A DNA stretch of 64,000 nt from Candidatus Bipolaricaulota bacterium. Lineage in GTDB: Bacteria > Bipolaricaulota > Bipolaricaulia > UBA7950 > UBA9294. The stretch is taken from positions 1-64,000 of the forward strand of contig JALTFO010000048.1 of the NCBI GenBank assembly GCA_027007005.1, read 5' to 3'. The notes beneath the pieces are model-generated. The model was given only the letters and a program-made list of their open reading frames with translations, searched no databases and had not been told where the DNA came from. This document shows, piece after piece, positions 17,466 through 25,383 of the stretch (position 1 is its first letter; each line of letters opens with the position of its first letter). The position numbers were made by a program, and so were the translations under genes.

Positions 17466-18626
17466 TTACGGCTTGATAACGATCTTTCCATCTTCCCGTT
17501 TGCACGCCTTCTCGAGAGCGTCAAGCGCCTGATCGAGTGGGAAGGTGGAAGTGATGATCTTCGAGTTGTCGATAAGGCCAGAGCCCATCATCCGGATGAC
17601 TGAGGGGAAGATAGCATGACCAGAGTGGCCCTGCGCACCGAACAGTTGGCCACGGCGGACCTGAAAGTCCTCCAGGTACATCGGTACCCGCGTCGCCGCG
17701 CGACCAATCTGGGCGATCTTTCCGTTGATTGCCAAAGTCTTTTCCATCTCCGGGATTGTCTTGTCCGGCGCGCCAGCTGCTTCGACCGACATGTCGGCTC
17801 CGGCTCCACCGGTAAGATCCATCACCACCTCGGACGGCGAGACTTCGAGCGGATTGTACACCGCGTCCGCTCCGACTTTCTTTGCCAATTCCCGCCGCGG
17901 CGCGGATACCTCAAAGGAGATCACCTTGGCTGCTCCAGACGCCTTGGAGAGCTGAATCGCCCCCAGACCGATTGGGCCGGCACCATAGACGACAACGTAG
18001 GCACCGGGACGGAATCCACCCGCTCGCTCGAAAATGCCATTGTAGGCGACACAGGTAGGCTCGGTCGTCGCGGCGACATTCCACGCCGTCTCTTCATCTG
18101 AATAGCGTTCAAAGATAGAGTCGATGCTCCAGCACAGTTTTGCTGGAACGACAATGTATTCCGCCATTGCTCCATCGATCGTAAATCCGATCTCTTCCAG
18201 ATTAGCACAGTGATTGGGGAAACCATCGCGGCAAGCACGGCAATAACCGCACCATACCATCTCTTCTGCGGTAACTTTGTCCCCAACCTTGAATTGTTTC
18301 CCTTCGGGTCCAGGACCGATCTCTACAATCTCACCGGAGAACTCGTGCCCGATAATCGCCGGAAACTTGGTTAGGCCCGGATAGAGAATGTAGTCGTCCG
18401 AATCATGCTCGTAGAAATGAATATCCGATCCACAGACCCCACACGCGTGAATTTTGAGCAAGACCTCACCCTGGCCGGGTTGAGGCTGTGGAACGTCCTT
18501 CATCTCAAGCTTCGGATGACGCCAGACATTGAATCCCGCGACCGCTTTTCCTGTTCTCTTCTCGAATTCTGAGACCTGATAACCCTGTCTTGGCTCCCAC
18601 TGAGCCGAAAGTACTAGTCCCTTCAT
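17466..18626 (-). CDS. iolM: Zinc-dependent scyllo-inosose dehydrogenase (IolM-like medium-chain dehydrogenase)
   Basis: This 386-residue NAD-dependent medium-chain alcohol dehydrogenase is the likely second oxidation enzyme, acting on 2-keto-myo-inositol (scyllo-inosose). It has the zinc motifs HACGVCGSDIHFYEHD and GHEFSGEIVEIGPGPEG, structural-zinc cysteines in WCGYCRACRDGFPNHC, and the Rossmann motif VYGAGPIGLGAIQ. The extended N-terminus with NVWRHPKLEMKDVP is as in TM0412. AAGGAGGAG precedes the ATG. A TTGATA-N16-TATAAT promoter and a LacI-type operator (18636-18653) lie directly upstream, so this gene opens the iolM-iolN-iolO-uxaE-uxuB operon. Confidence 0.83.
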   Translation of the reverse strand: MKGLVLSAQWEPRQGYQVSEFEKRTGKAVAGFNVWRHPKLEMKDVPQPQPGQGEVLLKIHACGVCGSDIHFYEHDSDDYILYPGLTKFPAIIGHEFSGEIVEIGPGPEGKQFKVGDKVTAEEMVWCGYCRACRDGFPNHCANLEEIGFTIDGAMAEYIVVPAKLCWSIDSIFERYSDEETAWNVAATTEPTCVAYNGIFERAGGFRPGAYVVVYGAGPIGLGAIQLSKASGAAKVISFEVSAPRRELAKKVGADAVYNPLEVSPSEVVMDLTGGAGADMSVEAAGAPDKTIPEMEKTLAINGKIAQIGRAATRVPMYLEDFQVRRGQLFGAQGHSGHAIFPSVIRMMGSGLIDNSKIITSTFPLDQALDALEKACKREDGKIVIKP

Positions 18627-18635
18627 TACTCCTCC

Positions 18636-18653
18636 TTTGCAAACGTTTGTATT
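18636..18653. promoter_or_regulatory. LacI-type operator, site A, in front of iolM
   Basis: TTTGCAAACGTTTGTATT contains the palindrome CAAACGTTTG with a central CG, the hallmark of LacI/GalR operators. It differs from site B (23107-23124) at only 2 of 18 positions. It overlaps the iolM ribosome-binding region and lies just downstream of the -10 box at 18662-18657, where binding would block initiation. The likely ligand-responsive protein is the LacI-family regulator at 23156-24157. Confidence 0.8.
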
Positions 18654-18656
18654 GCG

Positions 18657-18684
18657 ATTATAACAACACCTTCAGAAATATCAA
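18657..18684 (-). promoter_or_regulatory. Sigma70-type promoter of the iolM operon
   Basis: On the minus strand TTGATA (18684-18679), a 16-base spacer and a perfect TATAAT (18662-18657) lie 31 bases before the iolM start. Operator site A follows directly. The pattern is the same as at the PfkB kinase promoter near 23122-23150. Confidence 0.75.
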
Positions 18685-18701
18685 ACTCCTGTTACTCCCC
18701 T

Positions 18702-19517
18702 TCAGGATGCACCTTCCAATCGACGGAATTCGCGTATACTCCTATCCACCTCATTGACCGTCTGCTCGTACCAAGCATGTCCGTTCAAGGGGGTGAACGG
18801 ATCGGGTCCAGGTGCGGTACACTCAACGATAATCGGGCCAGAGTAATCCACTTGTTCAAGCTCAGGTAATATACCTGAAAACGGGATGTGCCCGCGCCCG
18901 AGCGCGCGCCGGTTGGAGTCTGTCACATGGAACAAGAATAGCTTGTCACCGGCGGTCCGAATTGCGCCGACAAGATCCCTCCTCGATGTTCATGTGATAA
19001 GTATCAAGAAGGATTCCCACTGCCGAAGAGCCGACTTCGTCTACAAATGACCGCAACGCAGCAGCTGTATTCAGCAAGTGCGACTCGTAGCGGTTAAGCC
19101 CCTCCAGCGCGATGCGCAAGCCCAGTTCTTCTGCTTGTGCGGAGACAGTACGCTAACCTCTTCGGCCAGGAGGTGTTCCTCCTGCGCTTGCTCTGTAACA
19201 GCATGCATACGCCCTACCTCACCATGACAGCCAATCAAAGGAGATCCCATCTCGGTAGCATAGTCAAGGAGACGCAGGTAGTAATCGCGCGCCTTCTCTC
19301 TAATCCCAGTGTCCGGGTGAGCGAGATCGACATTGGTCGGAGTGAGAGAAAACACCGAGAGGCCGTGTTCTGATAGAACGCGATGCGCCACATGCGCCGG
19401 ATAGCGCTCCCAATCGCCGAAGAGTTCGATCCCACTGTAGCCTAGCCCTGAAAGAAGCTCTGCAACCAGCAGCAGGGGAGTATCCCCAAGTATCCAACTG
19501 CATACTCCGTATCGCAC
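18702..19517 (-). pseudogene. TIM-barrel sugar isomerase/epimerase with two compensating frameshifts
   Basis: The first part (from 19517 to about 19150) reads MRYGVCSWILGDTPLLL and continues as a normal IolE/IolI-type TIM barrel. The middle (about 19150 to 18985) continues only in a second frame as AQAEELGLRIALEGLNRYES and LLDTYHMNIEE, with the metal-site Glu, Asp and His. The end (to 18702) returns to the first frame as LFLFHVTDSNRRALGRGH. So one indel near 19150 and an opposite one near 18985 bound about 55 shifted residues. Either the gene is recently broken or the assembly has two errors. If intact it would be a 271-residue epimerase in the iolG operon. Confidence 0.75.
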
Positions 19518-19528
19518 ATCGCCTCCTT

Positions 19529-20557
19529 CTACAGGTTGAGGTCCGGATCGATCTCCTCCAGACGCACGGGCCTGTTCTTGGCAAGGGAAAGCTTGGCTGC
19601 GTAACCCATGACCACGGGAATCTTGCCGTCACGTCCGCTGACGAGGGGAGGCTCTCCCTTCTCAATCGAAAGAACGAACGCCTCCGCCTCAGCCACGTAG
19701 GCATCCATGTAGCGATCGGTGAAAAAGTGATAGAGAGCGGATGAGCGATCACCCTCCGAACCGCTTAGCACCACGGTGTCGGGCTTGGGGTTGGAAACTA
19801 CGATGGTCCCCTTCTCTCCAAAAACCTCCGCTCGCTGATCGTATCCATATACAGCTCGGCGGGAGTTGTCGATTACTCCTATCGCACCACTATTGAACCT
19901 CAGAGTAACTACAGCCGTATCAACATCTCCGAGCTCCCCGATCCGCGGGTCAACCAGAACCGCACCCGATGCATAGACTTCCTCCACCTCGTCCTGCATC
20001 AGATAGCGCGCCATGTCAAAATCGTGGATCATCATGTCAAGGAATATGCCGCCCGACACCTTGACGTACTCCGGTGGGGGTGGTTCGGGATCGCGACTTG
20101 TTATCCGCAGGATATGCGGCCGTCCAATCTTTCCTTCCACTACCAAATCGTGCGCGCGGCGGAAGTTCGGATCGAAGCGGCGATTGAACCCAATCTGTAG
20201 TAGCACGCCAGAGCGTTCGACAGTCTCCAACGCATGATCGATCGTCGGAATATCAAGCGCGATCGGCTTTTCGCAGAATATGTTCTTCCCAGCCTCCGCT
20301 GCCTGTTCGATCAGCAAAGCATGGGTGTCCGTACTTGTACAGATGAAGACGGCATCAATCTGCGGATCGTCCAGTATTTGGCGAGGATCATCAAGCACGC
20401 TTGGGATCGATAATTCTTGAGCACATTGCTTCGCTGCCTCAGGAAAAACATCGGCAACCGCGGTTATCTTTACCCCACTAACACGGTACCTCAGATTTGC
20501 CGCGTGTAGTCGTCCGATACGTCCAGCACCAATCAGTCCAATTTTAATAGCACCCAT
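19529..20557 (-). CDS. iolG: Myo-inositol 2-dehydrogenase (IolG-type Gfo/Idh/MocA oxidoreductase)
   Basis: This 342-residue NAD-dependent enzyme probably oxidises myo-inositol to 2-keto-myo-inositol, the first step of the pathway. It has the N-terminal Rossmann motif IGAGRIGRLHAANL, the catalytic EKPIALD (Lys), GFNRRFDPNF and the substrate motif GGIFLDMMIHDFDMARYLM with the conserved Asp and His. The length is typical of IolG. It starts one base from the stop of the upstream TIM-barrel isomerase, so it lies in the kinase-HAD-isomerase-iolG operon under operator site B. Other Gfo/Idh/MocA substrates remain possible, but the presence of iolM, iolN and iolO next door makes inositol the best call. 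Confidence 0.83.
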   Translation of the reverse strand: MGAIKIGLIGAGRIGRLHAANLRYRVSGVKITAVADVFPEAAKQCAQELSIPSVLDDPRQILDDPQIDAVFICTSTDTHALLIEQAAEAGKNIFCEKPIALDIPTIDHALETVERSGVLLQIGFNRRFDPNFRRAHDLVVEGKIGRPHILRITSRDPEPPPPEYVKVSGGIFLDMMIHDFDMARYLMQDEVEEVYASGAVLVDPRIGELGDVDTAVVTLRFNSGAIGVIDNSRRAVYGYDQRAEVFGEKGTIVVSNPKPDTVVLSGSEGDRSSALYHFFTDRYMDAYVAEAEAFVLSIEKGEPPLVSGRDGKIPVVMGYAAKLSLAKNRPVRLEEIDPDLNL

Positions 20558-21376
20558 CTAAACCTCCTTGATGACAGTTGACAACAATTGATCTACCTTT
20601 CTAAACGCTTCCTTGGCAACTGTTGTTTGCTCGCCAGATTCGTACTTGGGATGAAAGGCCTCCACCGATAGGGGCCCAGCGTAACCCGTATCCAGGATCG
20701 CCTTCACATAGGCTGCGAGTGGCAATCCTCCTTCTCCGGGAAGAACACGATCACGATCAGTGATTTCAGCCAGTGTCTTCCCATCAGTCAGTGCGTCCGA
20801 TAGGTGCACAAGGCCTATCTCGTCTGTGGAAAGCGCAACAATGCGCTCTGGATCGGTACGGCTGACAGCAAGGTGAAACGTATCGAGAACAAGCGGGATT
20901 CCAGCCGTGGTAGCAACGGTGTGTGCTTCCTGAAGAGAGGAAAACGCGTGCGCGGGAAACCCGATGAATTCATACAATAGGCTGATGCGATATTCACGGC
21001 TTAGCTTACTCAGGTCCGCCAAGATCTCTTGCGCATCGGCGTGAGATGGACGCCCCTTCCCTGGAACGGCGATCACTTGATGCACGTTGAACCGCTTGGC
21101 AAGGGAGAAGACCTCCTCAGCTTGCGCGAATAAACGATCTGGCACAAGCTCGAACACACCTTCGATAGCATTTAGGGCAAGCCAAGAAAGGCCTGTATTA
21201 TGAAGGCTAGCAAGCGCACGTTCTCGACAGCCACGCTCTTCGCAATCAACAAGAGCGGAAATACGTGGTTCATAGTATGAGAATCCGGCATCTCTTGCCG
21301 CGATCAAGCCCGATTCTAAGTTTGCTCGGGCGATGGTTGCTCCGTTCAACCCAAAAGGAAAACTCTTATGTGCCAT
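20558..21376 (-). CDS. TIM-barrel sugar isomerase/epimerase (IolE/IolI/hydroxypyruvate isomerase-like)
   Basis: This 272-residue xylose-isomerase-like barrel has LLYEFIGFP, LVLDTFHLAVSRTD and LVHLSDALTDGK, giving the metal-binding Glu, Asp, His and Asp of the family, and VEAFHPKYESG near the C-terminus with the last Glu. The ATG at 21376 follows TAGGAG. It is encoded between a HAD phosphatase and iolG in the inositol locus. A second inositol or keto-sugar epimerase, for example for other inositol isomers, is plausible; no substrate can be read off the sequence. Confidence 0.7.
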   Translation of the reverse strand: MAHKSFPFGLNGATIARANLESGLIAARDAGFSYYEPRISALVDCEERGCRERALASLHNTGLSWLALNAIEGVFELVPDRLFAQAEEVFSLAKRFNVHQVIAVPGKGRPSHADAQEILADLSKLSREYRISLLYEFIGFPAHAFSSLQEAHTVATTAGIPLVLDTFHLAVSRTDPERIVALSTDEIGLVHLSDALTDGKTLAEITDRDRVLPGEGGLPLAAYVKAILDTGYAGPLSVEAFHPKYESGEQTTVAKEAFRKVDQLLSTVIKEV

Positions 21377-21386
21377 TCTTGTACTC

Positions 21387-22169
21387 CTAAAGCAGTGCTT
21401 CAAGCTCGCTGATCTGAGCGATTATCGCATCAGCTCGCACCTGCAAATCAGACTTGCTATGCGCCATCGCTACTCCCAGTCCGGCTAGCTTGATCATCGA
21501 TAGGTCGATCATCTGGTCCCCTACGGCTACTGTGCGTGCAAGTGGGATGTCCAGATACTCGCAGAGCCAAGCAAGTGCCGCTCCTTTCGATACTCCAGGA
21601 GGGAGGACTTCAACGTATTTCTTCTCCGAGCGCATGATGACAAGTTCAGGAGCTACCGTACGCAACTTATCCTCAAGGGCGGGGAGCTCTTCCGGGTCAC
21701 CGATGAACAGAAGTTTGATCGGCCCTGCCGCAAGAAGCGCTGTTTCGTCATCGATAAGCTTTTCTGATAATCCTTCTCGATTGAGAAATGTGCGAATAGG
21801 TGGCGTCATTTCTGACACGTAAACGTATGGATCATTGAGAGAGGGATATATCTGGGGATGAACCGGGAAACCGCGCGCTGCAACAAATACTTTGCGGGCA
21901 AGCTCACCGGGAATGTGTGCTTCATACAGCGATCGCTTTCCAAGGGTGTTGTACACAACTGCTCCATGATAGAGGACAGCCGGCGTCGTTATTTTCAGCT
22001 TATCGATCCACGGTCTGGCGGAGCTAATCGACCTTCCGGTGGCAAGCGTTACTCGATGGTGTTGAGAGAGCCGCGCGAGGAACTGCCTTGTCGATGAGGC
22101 GAGTGTCCCATCTCGTTCCAGCAGGGTTCCATCGACATCAAAGGCGAACAGCTCATAATCTGTATTCAT
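21387..22169 (-). CDS. Cof-type HAD-IIB phosphatase
   Basis: This 260-residue phosphatase has motif I FDVDGTLLERDGTL, motif II TLATGRSISSARP, a catalytic Lys in the cap-to-core return (VLPPGVSKGAALAWL) and motif IV VAVGDQMIDLSMIKLAG. It is the Cof/YbjI type with a C2 cap, which usually acts on sugar phosphates. The gene lies downstream of the PfkB kinase and upstream of a sugar isomerase, 10 bases apart. In this context it might dephosphorylate inositol phosphate taken up by the ABC importer, which would feed IolG; that is inference. Confidence 0.75.
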   Translation of the reverse strand: MNTDYELFAFDVDGTLLERDGTLASSTRQFLARLSQHHRVTLATGRSISSARPWIDKLKITTPAVLYHGAVVYNTLGKRSLYEAHIPGELARKVFVAARGFPVHPQIYPSLNDPYVYVSEMTPPIRTFLNREGLSEKLIDDETALLAAGPIKLLFIGDPEELPALEDKLRTVAPELVIMRSEKKYVEVLPPGVSKGAALAWLCEYLDIPLARTVAVGDQMIDLSMIKLAGLGVAMAHSKSDLQVRADAIIAQISELEALL

Positions 22170-22190
22170 TTGTCCATTGGGTGCCTTCCG

Positions 22191-23066
22191 CTAGAGCTTA
22201 GCCATGAGTTCAAGAACTTCAGAAAGATCCCGATGGAATGGGCCTGGCTCTTCCAATTTGAGGGTGGTGAGGGCAGCGGCAAAGCGCACTGCTTGCGCGG
22301 GAGAATCGCCCAGCAAACGCCGACCAAAGTAGGAAGAGAAGCAGCTATCTCCGCGTCCGGTTCGTCCGGCAAGCGATCGTGGACGGAACGGCGCTTCCAC
22401 AACCTCATCGCCGATCTGCACCATGACCCCTTCTTGATGGGTAAGAACAACCTCTTTGGCTCCCCAATCGCGGAGGATCTTCGCTGCCTTGTAGCGATCC
22501 GTTTCTCCAGTCACCGTGGCCGCCTCGCGGTTATCTACCTTCAGGTAGTGTATCAAGGGAAGAACCTCTCGTGCCTGCTGCCAATGATCGCCGACGAGCT
22601 CTTTGTTTACCTCCTTACGCAGAAATCCTTGCGCATCAACGGCAAGTGGGCCGCGCGAAGCAATCTCCTTGAGGAACGGTAGATCGACCTCACCAGGGAC
22701 GATCGTCCCCATATAGTAAACGCGTGCGTCGACTGCTGGGATGTCTTCTACCGTGAACGTACCGGCAAATCCAAGCAAGTAGCAGGTTCGCCCATCGGAA
22801 TTGCGGTCGGGGATGATGTTTTCTATCCCGGTCGTCTCTTCAGTAAATATGGGAAGGATTTCAGCACCGGCCTCCTTCAGATCATCCAGCAGTTCGATGT
22901 CTTGTTTGGCCACGCGCGTCAGCACAGCAATGTTGAGCCCGAGCTTGCGCAGGACCATGCCACCATAGTAGATTGCTCCTCCGGTGGCATCCGCTCGCTC
23001 ACCCTCAACCACGATCCTGCCCTTGTCAATATGCCCGATGCACAAAACATCCACTTGCTTGTTCAT
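22191..23066 (-). CDS. PfkB-family carbohydrate kinase
   Basis: This 291-residue ribokinase-like protein should phosphorylate a sugar or polyol with ATP. It has the C-terminal PfkB signature AGRTGRGDSCFSSYFG, whose Asp is the catalytic base, an N-terminal substrate motif GGAIYYGGMVLRKLGLNIAVLT and a central VDAQGFLRK. The ATG at 23066 follows AGGAGG. It is the first gene of the operon controlled by promoter and operator site B. Myo-inositol kinases and 2-keto-3-deoxygluconate kinases both occur in this family, and both would fit the locus. I cannot choose between them. Confidence 0.75.
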   Translation of the reverse strand: MNKQVDVLCIGHIDKGRIVVEGERADATGGAIYYGGMVLRKLGLNIAVLTRVAKQDIELLDDLKEAGAEILPIFTEETTGIENIIPDRNSDGRTCYLLGFAGTFTVEDIPAVDARVYYMGTIVPGEVDLPFLKEIASRGPLAVDAQGFLRKEVNKELVGDHWQQAREVLPLIHYLKVDNREAATVTGETDRYKAAKILRDWGAKEVVLTHQEGVMVQIGDEVVEAPFRPRSLAGRTGRGDSCFSSYFGRRLLGDSPAQAVRFAAALTTLKLEEPGPFHRDLSEVLELMAKL

Positions 23067-23106
23067 CTGTCCTCCTAAGGTTGGGTTTCTACCACGCATC
23101 AGTTTC

Positions 23107-23124
23107 TTTGCTAACGTTTGCATT
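23107..23124. promoter_or_regulatory. LacI-type operator, site B, in front of the PfkB kinase operon
   Basis: TTTGCTAACGTTTGCATT matches site A (18636-18653) at 16 of 18 positions and has the central CG with near-symmetrical arms. It overlaps the end of the -10 box and the likely start point of the kinase operon promoter. The lacI gene stops 32 bases beyond it. Confidence 0.8.
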
Positions 23125-23150
23125 ATAGACTGGAACAAAGCTGAGGTCAA
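23122..23150 (-). promoter_or_regulatory. Sigma70-type promoter of the kinase-HAD-isomerase-iolG operon
   Basis: On the minus strand TTGACC (23150-23145), a 17-base spacer and TATAAT (23127-23122) form a strong promoter. Operator site B begins within the -10 box, so repressor and polymerase would compete. The start codon of the kinase lies 56 bases further on. Confidence 0.8.
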
Positions 23151-23155
23151 TCATC

Positions 23156-24157
23156 CTAGCCGGGACAAGTCGTGGTGCTACGCACGACAAGATGCGGATC
23201 GAGAACACGGTAGAGCGGAGGAGTATCCTCCTCACTAAGAACAGAGAGAAGCCATTCAGTGGCAAGTTTTCCCATCTCGAACGTGGGCTGCGAAACAGTA
23301 GTTAGCTGAATGCGAGGAAGAGAGGCATAGGAGATGTCATCATACCCAACAAGTGAAAGGTCCTTCGGAACAGAGAGGCTAAGCTCATCCGCTGCCTCAA
23401 GTACGCCGAGGGCGGTCACATCGTTGGCAGCGAAGATTGCCGTCGGGCGATTCTCAAGAGAAAGAATCCGCCGGCCGGCCTTGCGACCGGCAACCTGGGT
23501 GAAATCAGAATAGCAGACCCAAGCATCATCCGCAGAGAGGCCATGCTGGCGAAGAACCTTCCGATAGGTTGCCCTCCGATCGCGGCTCGACTGAACGTTC
23601 GCCGGCCCACCGATGAACCCTATCTTGCGATGCCCGAGTTCGATCAGGTGCTCCACCGCCAGACGTGCACCAGCGCGGTCATCGCCGATTACATAGGAGG
23701 TGTCCACATCTCGGCAGATGCGCGATACGAGGATGAACGGTGTCTCCGTCTTTGAAAGGCTCTTTGTAGATGGATCATTGAGGGTAGCCGTGGCCAGAAC
23801 AAGCCCGTCCACCTGTTTACGGCGCAAGAGGCTGATGTAGCTTGCCTCGCGATCGATGGACCCGTTTGTATTACACAGGATAACTCCATAGCCGGCGGCA
23901 TCCGCAACCTCACCCACGCCACGGGCGATATCTGCAAAGAATGTATTGGTAATGTCTGGGATGATTAGCCCAATTGCCTCCGAAGAACCCTTCACCAGCG
24001 CCCGCGCAAGTTCGTTTCGCTCGTACCCCAAACGCTGCGCAGCCACACGAACCTTTTCTCCCGTCTCATCGCTGATAAGCGGGCTACCGCTCAGTGCACG
24101 GGATACGGTTGACGGTGACACCCCCACCTCACGCGCGATGTCCTTGATGGTGACCAT
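23156..24157 (-). CDS. LacI/GalR-family transcriptional regulator of the inositol locus
   Basis: This 333-residue regulator has the N-terminal LacI helix-turn-helix TIKDIAREVGVSPSTVSRAL followed by the hinge helix region ERNELARAL. The periplasmic-binding-like effector domain shows GLIIPDITNTFFADIARGV, IGFIGGPANVQSSRDR, and AIFAANDVTALGVLEA. I chose ATG 24157, after AAAGGA, because the helix-turn-helix starts at residue 3. It lies between the kinase operon and the transporter genes. It very likely binds operator sites A and B. The inducer may be inositol or a keto-inositol. Confidence 0.88.
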   Translation of the reverse strand: MVTIKDIAREVGVSPSTVSRALSGSPLISDETGEKVRVAAQRLGYERNELARALVKGSSEAIGLIIPDITNTFFADIARGVGEVADAAGYGVILCNTNGSIDREASYISLLRRKQVDGLVLATATLNDPSTKSLSKTETPFILVSRICRDVDTSYVIGDDRAGARLAVEHLIELGHRKIGFIGGPANVQSSRDRRATYRKVLRQHGLSADDAWVCYSDFTQVAGRKAGRRILSLENRPTAIFAANDVTALGVLEAADELSLSVPKDLSLVGYDDISYASLPRIQLTTVSQPTFEMGKLATEWLLSVLSEEDTPPLYRVLDPHLVVRSTTTCPG

Positions 24158-24337
24158 TACTCGTCCTTTCTCCCTTCCTCTACGTTTCTGCAGCACACAA
24201 GCTAGGCAGCCCCTTTCGGCGTCAGAGCAACAATACACACCTGAGAAAAGAGTGCTTGGGCTTCAGCTCAACATCAGATACGCATTAAAGAAGAACGGAA
24301 AAGAGATCGGTACTCTGCAAGTGAAGCAATCAACTTC

Positions 24338-25249
24338 TCAGCCTTGCACCTGACGCGCTGATCCTCCTTCCTCTGTGTCAACTCGGTCTAACATGTTTCG
24401 CACATCTTTGAGACTATCCTTCAGTATACTGTATCCATTCTCGAAGAATCGCTCCTGAAGCTCGAGGATATAGATACCCTCATACCCCGCCATGATCCTG
24501 AAGACATCTTCGTACGGAATGTTTCCCCATCCAAGGGGAAGGTGCAGGTCTCCTATCCCCATCGGCATTGCCTCGATATACGGTGGCGCTGATTCAGGTT
24601 TTCCTTTCCCGAAATTGTCGTTGACATGAGCATGCCTGATGTACGGTTTAGCAGCTTGGATTGATCTTAAAAAATCATATCCGAGTTTCTTAGAATTTAT
24701 ATAGGAATGAGCAAAATCGTAACACATCTTAATGCTCTCTTCTCCAACGCCTTCCAACAACTTGATTAGGTGTGTAATGCTCGAGTGAATATTCTCGACG
24801 CAGACCGTCACTCCTTCCCTCTTTGCCAGTTTGCTAAGGTCGGCCAGCTCGTCTATCTCTATCTCGCGCGCCTCTTCCTGGGTCACATCACTGCCATTGC
24901 TCTTTAGCTTTCCTTGGTGATACACGAGAGTTTTGGCACCAATGGCAGCGGTGAACTGAATGCTGGCCGCGAAGACCTTCCGTTGAACGTCAGGGTATTG
25001 AAAGTCCCTCAGATTCAGCCTGTCCGGTGCATGTACGGTGTATTCTAGATCGAATCCATCTAGAATTTCTTTTACTTGTTTTGCTCTTCCCTCACGCAGA
25101 TGCCCGTTCACCACCGCGTCGACACCGTGGACCGGTATTTCGGCCACATCGAAGCCTGCCGCCGCAATGGCACGGATATCTCGTTTCAACAGTTCGAGAT
25201 CGCCGTTGATCCTTCCTGAGTGGATGTTAAGCCCTATTTTGTTTCGCAT
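24338..25249 (-). CDS. TIM-barrel sugar phosphate isomerase/epimerase
   Basis: This 303-residue xylose-isomerase-like barrel has VTVCVENIHSS (metal Glu), CYDFAHSYINSKKLG (Asp, His), IRHAHVNDNFGKG (His, Asp) and ILELQERF (final Glu), so the divalent-metal site looks complete. It lies 134 bases downstream of the ABC ATPase gene and 180 upstream of lacI. A weak promoter TTGTTT-N18-TATAGT may sit in the 134-base gap. Its sequence is longer and less IolO-like than 15572-16360. Its substrate in the inositol pathway is unknown. Confidence 0.7.
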   Translation of the reverse strand: MRNKIGLNIHSGRINGDLELLKRDIRAIAAAGFDVAEIPVHGVDAVVNGHLREGRAKQVKEILDGFDLEYTVHAPDRLNLRDFQYPDVQRKVFAASIQFTAAIGAKTLVYHQGKLKSNGSDVTQEEAREIEIDELADLSKLAKREGVTVCVENIHSSITHLIKLLEGVGEESIKMCYDFAHSYINSKKLGYDFLRSIQAAKPYIRHAHVNDNFGKGKPESAPPYIEAMPMGIGDLHLPLGWGNIPYEDVFRIMAGYEGIYILELQERFFENGYSILKDSLKDVRNMLDRVDTEEGGSARQVQG

Positions 25250-25383
25250 GCTGCCCTCTCCTTAGACAGGATGATTTTTATGGCCCGAACTATACTACTT
25301 TTTGGGCACGTAAAACAATGGATTGTGTTCTATGGGCGAGTGTCCCACTTCCATCACGAATCACACCTTGACACCATCTTGTG

